From Bacteroidota bacterium (GTDB lineage Bacteria > Bacteroidota > Bacteroidia > Bacteroidales > SZUA-534): a stretch of DNA of 64,000 nt. The position numbers and the translations under genes are program-made. The stretch lies in NCBI GenBank assembly GCA_003250355.1, contig QKGS01000060.1:1-64000 (forward strand). The letters are read 5' to 3'. Below, in pieces: positions 33,802 to 42,150 of this stretch; position 1 is the stretch's first letter, and every line of letters starts with the position of its first letter. The notes under the pieces were generated by a model. It was not told the DNA's origin, did not search any database, and saw nothing but the letters and a program-made list of their open reading frames with translations.

Positions 33802-35154
33802 ATGACAAATAAAGAATTATTTGGAATAATTAGTAATGGTGAAAATCAAAATGTCGAGTTTAAATCAAGCTTTGACTCAAAAGCACTAATTGCCATAAAT
33901 GCAATGGCTAATGGTACCGGAGGTATTATATTAATTGGGGTTTCAAATAATGGTGAGATTAATGGAGTTGATTTAGGGAAGGAATCTATTCAGAATTGGA
34001 TTAATGAAGTTAAACTTAAAACAGAACCCCAAATACTACCTGATTTTAAGTTGATAAGCGTAGGCAATAAAACAGTAGTTGTTATTACAATTGATGAGTA
34101 CCCTATTAAACCTATTGGATTAAAAGGACGTTATTATCAACGTCAGAATAATTCCAATCATATTTTATCATTGCCTAAAATATCAGAATTACATTTACAA
34201 TCGCTCCAAACATCGTGGGATAGTTATGAATTTCCACAAAAAGGGATCAATGAGTTAGATGATATAAAAATTGAAAAGTTTATCGGTATAATAAATAATA
34301 CCGGGCGATTTTCAAGCTCAAGCGATAAGTTTGTTGTACTAAAAAAGCTTTCGCTAATTAAAAATAGTAATCCAACTATAGCATCGATACTTCTATTCGC
34401 CAAAACTCCCGAACGCCATCACATAAGAATAGGGCGTTTTAAATCATCATCGACTATTATTGATGATCGTCAAATAACAAATACTTTATTTGACGCAGCA
34501 GAAAAGAGTTTAGTATTTATAAAGAATTACATAAAACTGGAATATATTTTTGAAGGAAATATTAAGCGCGCTGAAAGGTGGGAGTATCCAATTCAAGCTA
34601 TTAAAGAGAGCTTGTTAAATGCAATTGTACACCGTGATTATAGAGAGCCTAATGATATACAAGTGAAAATATACGATGAAAAAATTTCAATTTTTAGTCC
34701 GGGTAAATTATATGGTAATTTAACAGTTGACAAAATACTAAGTGATAACTATCAATCGAGCTTGAGAAACAAATTAATTGCCGAGGCTTTTTATTTGGCT
34801 GGTGAAATTGAGAAATACGGTACCGGTTTTCTTCGCATCAAAGATTATATGAAATATTATCCCGAGATTGAATTTGTTTTTGAAGAGGTTCATAATGGAA
34901 TATTGGTTACCTACGCAAAGAAAACCGCCCAAAAAACCGCCCAAAAAACCGCCCAAAGAACCGCCCAAAGAACCACAAAGGAGAGTATAGTAAGTATACT
35001 AAGTGAAAATCCGGAATATACAAAAGAAGATTTAATGAAATTACTAAATAAAGCAGATGGAACCATAAAAGAGCATTTAGCTAATTTAAAAAGAGAAGGT
35101 AAAATAAAAAGAATAGGAGGTCGGAAAGATGGTTACTGGGAGGTTGTAGAATGA
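33802..35154 (+). CDS. AlbA_2/Schlafen-type putative transcriptional regulator with ATPase-like domain
   Basis: A 450-residue regulator of the COG2865 type. The N-terminal AlbA_2 (Schlafen AAA_4) domain reads QNVEFKSSFDSKALIAINAMANGTGGIILIGVSNNGEINGVD (about 15-55). A GHKL-like HATPase_c_4 domain is at about 255-370 (ESLLNAIVHRDYREPNDIQVKIYDEKISIFSPGKL, YGTGFLRIKDYM). A tetrapeptide KTAQ repeat (374-393) leads to a C-terminal winged helix (EYTKEDLMKLLNKADGTIKEHLANLKREGKIKRIGGRKDGYW). Such proteins are common near mobile and glycan loci; their DNA targets and triggers are unknown. The repeat is coded by a 12-base tandem array. It is a single gene between two glycosyltransferase genes. Confidence 0.85.
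   Translation: MTNKELFGIISNGENQNVEFKSSFDSKALIAINAMANGTGGIILIGVSNNGEINGVDLGKESIQNWINEVKLKTEPQILPDFKLISVGNKTVVVITIDEYPIKPIGLKGRYYQRQNNSNHILSLPKISELHLQSLQTSWDSYEFPQKGINELDDIKIEKFIGIINNTGRFSSSSDKFVVLKKLSLIKNSNPTIASILLFAKTPERHHIRIGRFKSSSTIIDDRQITNTLFDAAEKSLVFIKNYIKLEYIFEGNIKRAERWEYPIQAIKESLLNAIVHRDYREPNDIQVKIYDEKISIFSPGKLYGNLTVDKILSDNYQSSLRNKLIAEAFYLAGEIEKYGTGFLRIKDYMKYYPEIEFVFEEVHNGILVTYAKKTAQKTAQKTAQRTAQRTTKESIVSILSENPEYTKEDLMKLLNKADGTIKEHLANLKREGKIKRIGGRKDGYWEVVE
34921..34980 (+). repeat. 12-base tandem repeat coding for KTAQ units
   Basis: Five units of AAAACCGCCCAA: three identical copies, one AGAACCGCCCAA, and a decayed AGAACCACAAAG. Unit length is a multiple of three, so copy change alters the linker length without frameshift. 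Confidence 0.9.
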
Positions 35155-35218
35155 TGCAACTACTGTGTTTGTAAATACATTTATGTTGATAATTCAAGAT
35201 TTAAATAAATTATAATAC

Positions 35219-36478
35219 GTGAAAAAAGCTTTAATACTTGCATACGATTTTCCGCCATATAATTCCATTGGTGGGCAGCGACCTTTGGGGTGGTATAAGT
35301 ATTTGCATGAATCGGGAATTGCGCCGGTGGTAGTAACCCGAAACTGGGATATTAAAATTGAAAATCCTATTGATTATATAACCCCTTGCGGTAAAGCTGT
35401 TGAATATGAACAGTCTGGTGCCGGTTTAATTATTAAGGCACCATTTAAACCAAACTTACGCGATAAGTTAATTTTAAAATATGGATTGAATAAACTAAGT
35501 ATAATCAGAAAAACATTAACAATAATCTACCAACTTTTAGAATTTTATTGGCCGGTATTTGATAATAGAAAAACAATATTTGAAGCAGCCGATAAATATT
35601 TGCAAACCAATACGGTTGATATAATTATTGCAACAGCCGAACCTTTCATTCTGCTCAAATATGCATCAGAGCTGTCGGAAAAGTATAATACCCGCTGGAT
35701 AGCCGACTATCGCGACGGTTGGAGTACAAATTACAACCGTTCGAGATACGAGCAGTTTTTTTATAAAAATATTGAGCGAAGTGTAATTTTATCGAGTTCG
35801 TTAATTACTACTGTCTCCGATGAATTTAAAGAGCAACTTAGTTTGCTTCACCACAATAAGCCCATTCGTGTTATTAAAAACGGATATTTTCCTGAGTATT
35901 TTGAAAGCATTGAACCTAATACTACAACCGAATTTACAATCGGATTCGCCGGAACTTTGTATCCGTACCAGCCAATAGAATTGTTTGCCTGTGGTTTGGA
36001 ATATGCAAATATTGACACTAATAAATTGAAGATAAAGTTCATTGGAGTAAATTATTATCAGGAGCAAAAGAGTAGGATATTGGCGGCATTTAGTAGGTTT
36101 GAAAAAAATATTATAACTACCTGCAGATTGCCGCATAATAGTGCTATTAGTGAACTAAATAAGTGCAATATTCTTTTATTGCCGGCATCGGCAAAATATG
36201 CGCAGCTTTACGCTAAAGTATTCGATTATTTGGCATTGCGAAAAGTGATTATACTTTTTGAAAACGATAAAGGAGCGCTTGCCCAAATAATAGCCGACAC
36301 CCACTCAGGTGTAATTTGCAATACCCCGCACGAAATTGCAGCGACTCTTGAACAAGCTTACGCCGAATGGCAGCAAACAGGTACTGTTGCCTGCAATTCA
36401 ATAAATATTGAGCAATACTCACGCAAAGAGCAAACAAAAAAGCTGGCAAATATTATAAATGACTTACCGGAAAATTAA
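35219..36478 (+). CDS. Glycosyltransferase family 4 (GT-B) protein
   Basis: A 419-residue GT-B glycosyltransferase. The N-terminus KKALILAYDFPPYNSIGGQRPLGWYKYLHESG is characteristic of large-loop GT4 enzymes in O-antigen and exopolysaccharide clusters, followed by RWIADYRDGWS and a C-terminal sugar-nucleotide domain (FTIGFAGTLYPYQPIELF, LNKCNILLLPASAKYAQLYAKVFDYLALRKVIILF). The start is a GTG at 35219, the only in-frame candidate before this conserved first strand. It probably adds one sugar to a lipid-linked glycan. The three GT4 genes of the island are interspersed with unrelated genes, so they are not one operon. Confidence 0.88.
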   Translation: MKKALILAYDFPPYNSIGGQRPLGWYKYLHESGIAPVVVTRNWDIKIENPIDYITPCGKAVEYEQSGAGLIIKAPFKPNLRDKLILKYGLNKLSIIRKTLTIIYQLLEFYWPVFDNRKTIFEAADKYLQTNTVDIIIATAEPFILLKYASELSEKYNTRWIADYRDGWSTNYNRSRYEQFFYKNIERSVILSSSLITTVSDEFKEQLSLLHHNKPIRVIKNGYFPEYFESIEPNTTTEFTIGFAGTLYPYQPIELFACGLEYANIDTNKLKIKFIGVNYYQEQKSRILAAFSRFEKNIITTCRLPHNSAISELNKCNILLLPASAKYAQLYAKVFDYLALRKVIILFENDKGALAQIIADTHSGVICNTPHEIAATLEQAYAEWQQTGTVACNSINIEQYSRKEQTKKLANIINDLPEN

Positions 36479-36522
36479 TACCATTAGCATTTTGTAAAAT
36501 GGTGTTTTAATACACGTTTTTA

Positions 36523-36530
36523 TACCTTTG
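36523..36530 (+). promoter_or_regulatory. -7 promoter element before the HEPN remnant
   Basis: TACCTTTG matches TAnnTTTG, 21 bases upstream of the ATG at 36552. It was probably the promoter of the former HEPN-MNT operon. Confidence 0.4.
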
Positions 36531-36551
36531 TTTGAAACATTTTTAAAAAAT

Positions 36552-36765
36552 ATGACTGAAGATATTCGCTGGAAACAACGCTTTTCAAACTTCAAAAAAG
36601 TCTTAGCAAACCTACAATTTGCTCTTAATATTGAAACACCCGACATTACTCAAAAAGCAGGTACCATCCAATTTTTTGAAGTTAGTTTTGAATTACAACT
36701 TAATCACAAATCAAGATTTAATTGAGCATATTAATAGAGTTGGTGTAACTATTTACTCAAAATAA
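36552..36765 (+). pseudogene. HEPN-MNT toxin-antitoxin remnant (chimeric by deletion)
   Basis: The frame from ATG 36552 gives MTEDIRWKQRFSNFKKVLAN... and ends after VSFEL in a stop at 36723. This is the beginning of an HI0074-like HEPN nucleotidyltransferase-substrate-binding protein (normally about 135 residues). From 36703, in the +1 frame, ITNQDLIEHINRVGVTIYSK and a stop at 36763-36765 match the C-terminus of the partner MNT nucleotidyltransferase. An internal deletion has joined the head of the first gene to the tail of the second, removing the HEPN RNase motif and the MNT active site. Confidence 0.8.
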
Positions 36766-36837
36766 GTTGCTGCAAAGACTCTTTTTTGCTATATTTACAG
36801 ATAATACTTTATCCAAAAGTAACAAAAATAGCTGATT

Positions 36838-37167
36838 ATGGATAATATTTTATCTAATAAATATACCTTCGATGATTTTAATCCTAATGCACTAGCACTG
36901 CAAATTGCAACTAATGTAAAAAAACGAAGATTAGAGTTAAATATTACCCAAATAGAACTTGCTCAAAAATCACAGGTTAGTTTGGGGTCAATTAAAAGGT
37001 TTGAAACTAGTGCAGAAATTTCTCTTAAGAACTTACTTTTAATATCTGTAGCACTAAATGCCACACACGAATTCAAATCACTTTTTAGCCAGCAGCAGTT
37101 TCAAAGTATTGATGAACTAACAGAAGCAAAAAAGAATAAAGACAGAAAAAGAGCCAGAAAAAAATGA
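36838..37167 (+). CDS. hipB: HipB-like XRE-family antitoxin
   Basis: A 109-residue XRE-type DNA-binding protein. The helix-turn-helix is in IATNVKKRRLELNITQIELAQKSQVSLGSIKRFE (about 23-57), with a basic tail NKDRKRARKK that overlaps the start of hipA by 4 bases. In type II HipBA systems HipB neutralises the HipA kinase and represses the operon by binding operator DNA. The overlap with a complete HipA gene supports this identity. A near-consensus TATATTTA lies about 45 bases upstream. The system is intact, unlike the HEPN-MNT remnant next to it. Confidence 0.85.
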   Translation: MDNILSNKYTFDDFNPNALALQIATNVKKRRLELNITQIELAQKSQVSLGSIKRFETSAEISLKNLLLISVALNATHEFKSLFSQQQFQSIDELTEAKKNKDRKRARKK

Positions 37168-38273
37168 TTGCAGCACCGGAAAAACTAAGCATTTTCTTAA
37201 ACAATAGTCATATTGGAAATTTGGCAATCACTCCTAACAATTTGGCTGCTTTTGAGTACACACCGGAATATTTGAGCAATGGTGTTTCAATATCTCCATT
37301 TTACTTACCCTTACAGTCCGGTGTTTTTATTGCTAAGCCCGAACCTTTTTTGGGCATGTTCGGCATTTTTAACGACAGCTTACCCGATGGCTGGGGAAAA
37401 CTATTAACTGACAGGTTACTAAAAAAGCATGGCATAAACCCGAGTCAAATTAACAATATGCAAAGACTTAGTCTGGTTGGTAAAAATGGAATAGGAGCAC
37501 TTAACTATTCACCCCAATGGGAACTTTCAAAAACGAGTGGAAAAATTGATTTAGATATTATTGCCCAAGAGGTTAAAAATATCCTTAACAATTCAGAAAC
37601 AGATATTGAAACCCTTTACAGGGAAGGAGGTTCATTGGGTGGTGCCCGACCTAAAGTTTTTTATAAATATGGCAATACCCAGTGGATTGTTAAATTTAAA
37701 GCAAGTATTGACCCAATAAACATTGGCCAACTTGAATATGATTATTCTATTACTGCACGCAAATGCGGGATTATTATGTCGCAAACTCAATTGTTTAATG
37801 GAAAATACTTCGGTGTTAAACGTTTTGACATTGGAGAAAAAGAAAAATTCCTTATTCATAGTGCCAGCGGACTTCTTTATGCAAGCTATCGACTACCTTC
37901 ACTCGATTACATTGACCTAATAAAGGCTACTCTTGCTCTAACCCAGAGTATGGAAGAGGCCTTGAAAATATTCCGCCAAATGGTTTTCAATATTTTTACT
38001 TACAATAAAGATGACCACGCTAAAAACTTCTCGTTTATACTTAAAGACAAACAGTGGAAAGTATCACCGGCTTATGATTTAGTATTTAGCGATGGGTTTA
38101 ATGGGCAACACACAACGACAATTAACGGCAAAGGAAATCCTGCCTTGGAAGATATAATGGAAGTTGCAAAACAAACCGGGATTCCTCTCAAAAAAGCGGC
38201 AATAATAATTAACGAAGTAAGAGAAAACACCACTGAACTTATAAAACAATTACAATTTCAAAAGATAATATAA
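37164..38273 (+). CDS. hipA: HipA-like serine/threonine kinase toxin
   Basis: A 369-residue HipA-fold kinase (PI3/4-kinase-like), shorter than E. coli HipA (440). The N-terminal subdomain has MFGIFNDSLPDGWGKLLTDRLLKKHG, the central part GGSLGGARPKVFYK (glycine-rich loop) and WIVKFKAS (ATP-binding Lys). The catalytic loop is FNIFTYNKDDHAKNFSFI (Asp and Asn of the HxN/DD motif) and the magnesium motif SPAYDLVFS. In characterised systems HipA phosphorylates a target such as glutamyl-tRNA synthetase and halts translation. The target here is unknown. It is translationally coupled to hipB. Confidence 0.9.
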   Translation: MIAAPEKLSIFLNNSHIGNLAITPNNLAAFEYTPEYLSNGVSISPFYLPLQSGVFIAKPEPFLGMFGIFNDSLPDGWGKLLTDRLLKKHGINPSQINNMQRLSLVGKNGIGALNYSPQWELSKTSGKIDLDIIAQEVKNILNNSETDIETLYREGGSLGGARPKVFYKYGNTQWIVKFKASIDPINIGQLEYDYSITARKCGIIMSQTQLFNGKYFGVKRFDIGEKEKFLIHSASGLLYASYRLPSLDYIDLIKATLALTQSMEEALKIFRQMVFNIFTYNKDDHAKNFSFILKDKQWKVSPAYDLVFSDGFNGQHTTTINGKGNPALEDIMEVAKQTGIPLKKAAIIINEVRENTTELIKQLQFQKII

Positions 38274-38367
38274 CCTTGAAACATCCATGACAATAAAGTA
38301 ACACACACGCACATAATTATCGGTATGGATGTTCTATCTGTACTATTAAAAATTAAGATACATACAG

Positions 38368-39597
38368 ATGAAAAATATACTATACATATCATACGACGGC
38401 ATGACCGACCCTTTGGGGCAATCGCAGGTGTTGCCATATTTGGAAGGGTTATCGGCCGGGGGGTATAAATTCCATTTAATAAGCTTTGAAAAAGAGAGTA
38501 ATTATGAGCAAAACAAAGCAGTAATTAAAAATATTGTTGATAATGCAGGCATAGTATGGATTCCGCTTCAATACACAAAAAAACCACCGGTGCTATCTAC
38601 CATTTACGATGTGTGGCAAATGAAGCGCACTGCTGCCAAGTTGCATAAAACAGTACTATTCAACATTGTTCATTGTAGAAGCTACATAGCTGCCTTTGCC
38701 GGGATTTATTTAAAACGGAAATTCGGAGTAAAATTCATTTTCGACATACGTGGTTTTTGGGCCGACGAAAGGGTAGAAGGGGGAATATGGAATTTAAATA
38801 ATCCGGTGTTCAATGTAGTTTACAAATTCTTTAAAAATAAAGAGAAACATTTTTTCAATACTGCCGACTATACAGTAAGCTTAACAAATGCAGCCAAAAA
38901 TATTATCAATTCGTGGAGTTATTTGAAAAATAGGCCTATTCCAATTGAAGTAATACCATGCTGTGCCGATTTTGACCATTTTAAAGAGTCGCAACAACAA
39001 AAAGAGTTAACTAGTAAACTGAAGCAGCATTTAAAAATTCATAATTCCGATTTTGTAATTTCCTATTTGGGTTCAATAGGTACATGGTATATGCTCGACG
39101 AAATGCTCGATTTATTTAAAGTACTCCTTACTGCTAAACCTGAATCGAAATTTTTGTTTATTACAGCCGAACCCAAAGAACTTATTTTAGAAAAAGCTGA
39201 GGCAAAAGGTATAGAACATAGTAGGTTAATTATTAGAAAAGCACAGCGCAACGAAGTGCCGGCATATATAGCATTGAGCCGGGTTTCAATATTTTTTATT
39301 AAGCCTTCGTTTTCAAAACAGGCATCGTCGCCAACCAAAATGGCAGAGATTATGGGTATGGGAATACCTGTAATATGCAACAGCAATGTGGGCGATGTTG
39401 AAAGTTTTGTTAGAGAGAGTAATACCGGTTTGATTGTTTCCGATTTTACAGTTTCGGCATACTTAAAGGTAATTGAAAAGCTCAATGAATCATTGTTGCC
39501 CGACAAGCAAATAATCAGAGAGGCTGCAATTAATGAATATTCACTTAAAATGGGTGTTGAAAGGTACGGTGAAGTTTATAATAGGGTATTGGAATAG
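38368..39597 (+). CDS. Glycosyltransferase family 4 (GT-B) protein
   Basis: A 409-residue GT-B glycosyltransferase starting KNILYISYDGMTDPLGQSQVLPYLEGLSAGG. HCRSYIAAFAGIYLKRKFGVKFIFDIRGFWADERVEGG lies in the N-domain; the C-domain has FVISYLGSIGTWYMLDEMLDLF and SIFFIKPSFSKQASSPTKMAEIMGMGIPVICNSNVGDVE, where Lys and Glu hold the nucleotide sugar. The DPLGQSQV opening marks a subgroup often found in polysaccharide loci. It follows hipA by 94 bases. Its stop is followed by a fragmentary region with two decayed gene tails. Confidence 0.88.
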   Translation: MKNILYISYDGMTDPLGQSQVLPYLEGLSAGGYKFHLISFEKESNYEQNKAVIKNIVDNAGIVWIPLQYTKKPPVLSTIYDVWQMKRTAAKLHKTVLFNIVHCRSYIAAFAGIYLKRKFGVKFIFDIRGFWADERVEGGIWNLNNPVFNVVYKFFKNKEKHFFNTADYTVSLTNAAKNIINSWSYLKNRPIPIEVIPCCADFDHFKESQQQKELTSKLKQHLKIHNSDFVISYLGSIGTWYMLDEMLDLFKVLLTAKPESKFLFITAEPKELILEKAEAKGIEHSRLIIRKAQRNEVPAYIALSRVSIFFIKPSFSKQASSPTKMAEIMGMGIPVICNSNVGDVESFVRESNTGLIVSDFTVSAYLKVIEKLNESLLPDKQIIREAAINEYSLKMGVERYGEVYNRVLE

Positions 39598-39610
39598 TAT
39601 AAATAGAAAG

Positions 39611-39642
39611 TAATAGCCAATATAAATATTGCTAACACAAAT
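39611..39642. repeat. 32-base near-copy of a segment in the downstream membrane-protein gene
   Basis: These bases match 40778-40809 with one C/T difference. The second copy is coding sequence of the polytopic membrane protein on the minus strand, so this one looks like a displaced fragment. It lies between the glycosyltransferase stop and the remnant at 39654. Confidence 0.75.
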
Positions 39643-39653
39643 AGGCGGTAAAT

Positions 39654-39785
39654 TGGTACGACTATGTTTTCTTCGACACATACAAGCTACGCAGCCTTAC
39701 CGAAGTTGAAACCTTTGTAAACCAAAACAAACATATTGAAAGCCAAGGTAAGCGTATCAGCGACCTTGAAAACATGATAAAATAA
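39654..39785 (+). pseudogene. C-terminal remnant of an endosialidase-chaperone/tail-fibre-type protein
   Basis: The frame reads WYDYVFFDTYKLRSLTEVET, FVNQNKHIESQGKRISDLEN, MIK, stop. YKLRSLTEVETFVNQNKH is the characteristic segment just before the C-terminus of Bacteroidetes secreted proteins carrying an intramolecular chaperone or tail-fibre-like region, where it is followed by a coiled coil, but here the expected HLPEIPSA segment is missing. About 43 residues remain, without a start. The stop overlaps the ATG of the next gene. Confidence 0.6.
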
Positions 39786-40537
39786 TGAATATGAAAGTTA
39801 GAATATTTATAAGCCTGATTGCTTGTGTATTAATGCTTGCATGCAAAACTAAGCAGGTTGCAAAGGTAGATGGTGAGGCTATTGAGCAAGTTAATATAAA
39901 TGAAGACGAAGGAGAATTAGTATTTGGTGACAATATGATTGGCATAACAAAGATTAAGAGGAAAGATTTTGATTTGGAGGCTTATGTAGACAGTATTACA
40001 AAGTTATATCCCCTTAGTAATCCTAGCTTTGTTGATTCAATAAAAGAAAAAAAGGTAATTAGAAAATGTACACCAAATGGTATTCATGAATATGAAATTG
40101 CAGATGATTTGCCTGATATATATAGGACAGTTTATCCCGATGTGTGTTTTTTTTATGAGACTTTAGTTCCTTCAACGAAATCAGAATTGTTGTGCTCTTA
40201 TAATTACATTTATTATATGTATATACGAGATCATAATGAACTATTCTCAAAAATGGGGTATGATAAAGGGTCTTATCTGAAAGAGCGAATACAAATGCTT
40301 ATTAATCTTGATGATAGAGCTGTTGATATAATAAAAGGTGATTATTCATTTTTGGATAGTTTGAAATCATGCAACAAGGAATTTGAGATAAGAGATGAGA
40401 ATATAACTTTTAATCTATGTACTAATATCAATTTGTATGAATGCTACTTTTTATTTGAAGACGATCAAATATTAAATTATGTCATTTATAACAATGAACG
40501 TATTGTAACTTTCTTATTGTCAAGCAGGTATGAATAA
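39785..40537 (+). CDS. Hypothetical lipoprotein
   Basis: A 250-residue protein beginning MNMKVRIFISLIACVLMLAC. This is a lipoprotein signal with Cys20 in LMLAC, followed by KTKQVAKVDGEA. The mature part is acidic, with ERIQMLINLDDRAVDIIKGDYSFLDSLKSCNKEFEIRDENITF and several Cys residues (CTPNG, CFFYE, CSYNY, CTNINLYECYF). I do not recognise a family. It should be membrane-attached in the periplasm or on the surface. The start ATG overlaps the stop of the upstream remnant (TAATG), which may have captured that gene's leader. Codon use resembles neighbouring genes. Confidence 0.6.
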   Translation: MNMKVRIFISLIACVLMLACKTKQVAKVDGEAIEQVNINEDEGELVFGDNMIGITKIKRKDFDLEAYVDSITKLYPLSNPSFVDSIKEKKVIRKCTPNGIHEYEIADDLPDIYRTVYPDVCFFYETLVPSTKSELLCSYNYIYYMYIRDHNELFSKMGYDKGSYLKERIQMLINLDDRAVDIIKGDYSFLDSLKSCNKEFEIRDENITFNLCTNINLYECYFLFEDDQILNYVIYNNERIVTFLLSSRYE

Positions 40538-40646
40538 AATAACTACTACAATACTATTTTTAATCAGTAATTATTGAAAATTTGTGCCCTAAATTAAAGC
40601 CGGTTGAAACCCACAATAGTCAATGTTGTTGCTCAATGCCTCTTTT

Positions 40647-41978
40647 TTACTTTTTATCGTTCTCATTTTTATAAAATGCTATTACCAACACAACACCCAT
40701 AAGCATGGTAGCCGGAATTACATATCGTACCAGTGAACCAAAATTCGATATTGTAAGGCCAATGGTAAATGAAAAAATAATAGCCAATATAAATATTGCT
40801 AATACAAATGGTTCGCCAAGAGTAACTTTCAGGAAGCGGAATTTTTTAAATCGCACTATAATAATTATAAATGCAAGCAGGAGTGCAAAGTTCTCAAGCC
40901 CCGATATTAGCATAAACGGACTGCCGGCTTCCCATAAATAAGGGCGAAACAATCCGGCAATTATTGCTTTGGGAGCAACCCTTGCAACACCTCCAAGGCT
41001 TGGTTCTATGTAACCAATATCGAAGCTTTGCCCACCGTAATAATCTTTTTTTAAGTCGTCTTGAATTATTATTGCTGTTTCAATCATTGAGTCAAAATCT
41101 TGGTAGCGACCACCGGCAGCTTCGCCTAACCCCGATATTACAGCCATCCCTATTAACAAAACAAGTCCGGCAATTACAGGGAAGGCAATTATACGCAAGA
41201 ACACACTTTTTACCCTTTTCAGATAATCGGCACCAAACCAAACAAAACCTGCAGCTACTACTGCATACATCATAAATGGTCTGATAGAGAATAACATATA
41301 TCCCCAAAACAGCATTAACAATAACGTGGTGAGTTTCCGTTGGCGTTTTATTATTATAAAGTAGAAGTACCGTATTAGTAAAACTATTGCGGTTAATGTC
41401 CAGCCGTCTTTAAGCAACCCGGAGCTCCAGAATACTACACTGGGAATAAAGAATACAACGTATGCCAGCCGTTTTTCCTGATTAGGATATATATAAATAA
41501 GCATTTTGTAAAATTGCCAAATACCAATAAACAGAAAAAAATTCATAATCAGAGTATTGCCAATAAAGCTGCCAAAGCTTAGCATATAGAATAGGACATT
41601 GAACCGGCATACCGAAAATGAATTTGGGTCGCGCCAATATGTGGGCCACGAGGTGTAATTGTTGAACATAGAAAATGTTTCGGCACTATGGTCGCCTCCC
41701 ATTATTTTTATAAATGTGGGAAAACTAACCGATAGCATACGGAACACACTGCGGGTTCCGGTAAAATAGTAAAATGTATCGCCACCTCCGTAATAAAATA
41801 TATACACCATTGCAAAAACTATTCCCGCAACAATTTTCACAAAAAGAGCTTTTTTAAAATAGCGGTAGTATGAGTTGTTGTTAATATGCTTTTGTTGAAT
41901 TGAGTGGGCTAAAAAGTATATTATTACCAATAAGAGTGGTACAATAACTATATCCTTTATACTGAGTAATTCTTCCAA
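40647..41978 (-). CDS. Polytopic membrane protein of a glycan locus, function unknown
   Basis: A 443-residue integral membrane protein with about ten hydrophobic segments, among them IVIVPLLLVIIYFLAHSI, ALFVKIVAGIVFAMVYIFYYG, AIVLLIRYFYFIII and LFWGYMLFSIRPFMMYAVVAAGFVW. A conserved loop VFWSSGLLKDGWTLTAIVL and the position among glycosyltransferase genes recall Wzy/EpsG-like polymerase or flippase-type proteins of Bacteroidetes, but I see no decisive family motif. It stands alone on the minus strand with a -7 element at 41994-42001. A 32-base piece of it recurs near 39611. Confidence 0.7.
   Translation of the reverse strand: MEELLSIKDIVIVPLLLVIIYFLAHSIQQKHINNNSYYRYFKKALFVKIVAGIVFAMVYIFYYGGGDTFYYFTGTRSVFRMLSVSFPTFIKIMGGDHSAETFSMFNNYTSWPTYWRDPNSFSVCRFNVLFYMLSFGSFIGNTLIMNFFLFIGIWQFYKMLIYIYPNQEKRLAYVVFFIPSVVFWSSGLLKDGWTLTAIVLLIRYFYFIIIKRQRKLTTLLLMLFWGYMLFSIRPFMMYAVVAAGFVWFGADYLKRVKSVFLRIIAFPVIAGLVLLIGMAVISGLGEAAGGRYQDFDSMIETAIIIQDDLKKDYYGGQSFDIGYIEPSLGGVARVAPKAIIAGLFRPYLWEAGSPFMLISGLENFALLLAFIIIIVRFKKFRFLKVTLGEPFVLAIFILAIIFSFTIGLTISNFGSLVRYVIPATMLMGVVLVIAFYKNENDKK
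40778..40809. repeat. Partner copy of the 32-base repeat at 39611
   Basis: Coding sequence inside the membrane-protein gene. It differs from 39611-39642 at one position. Confidence 0.75.
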
Positions 41979-41993
41979 TTGTTAGTTTTTGCT

Positions 41994-42001
41994 CAAAAAT
42001 A
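41994..42001 (-). promoter_or_regulatory. -7 promoter element of the polytopic membrane-protein gene
   Basis: CAAAAATA reads TATTTTTG on the minus strand, 15 bases before the ATG at 41978. Confidence 0.4.
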
Positions 42002-42042
42002 TAAAATCTTTTTGATCATTAACTGTAATGTGTTAAAAGCAC

Positions 42043-42050
42043 TATATTTG
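42043..42050 (+). promoter_or_regulatory. -7 promoter element driving the MNT remnant and asnB
   Basis: TATATTTG matches TAnnTTTG and ends 4 bases before the ATG at 42055, so the transcript would start at or close to that ATG. Confidence 0.45.
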
Positions 42051-42054
42051 CTAT

Positions 42055-42150
42055 ATGCGACTTACCCTATATGAAATAGAATCCATTAAAGAATGTGCAT
42101 TGAAGTATTTTGGTGATACTACAAGAGTTTTTAACTATAAGTTTCAGTAA
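42055..42150 (+). pseudogene. MNT nucleotidyltransferase N-terminal remnant
   Basis: A 31-codon ORF, MRLTLYEIESIKECALKYFG then DTTRVFNYKFQ and stop. The first part is the start of MNT-family nucleotidyltransferases, which continue into the GSR and DxD catalytic motifs; here the sequence diverges exactly where FGSR should follow. The TAA at 42148-42150 directly abuts the asnB ATG at 42151, so the remnant acts as a short leader ORF. Confidence 0.65.

Noticed and set aside
33802-35154. AlbA/Schlafen-type gene as part of an antiphage defence island
   Set aside because: The domain set fits a transcriptional regulator, and no nuclease, restriction or other defence gene adjoins it.
39063-39506. 147-codon minus-strand ORF
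   Set aside because: Antisense shadow of the glycosyltransferase at 38368-39597.
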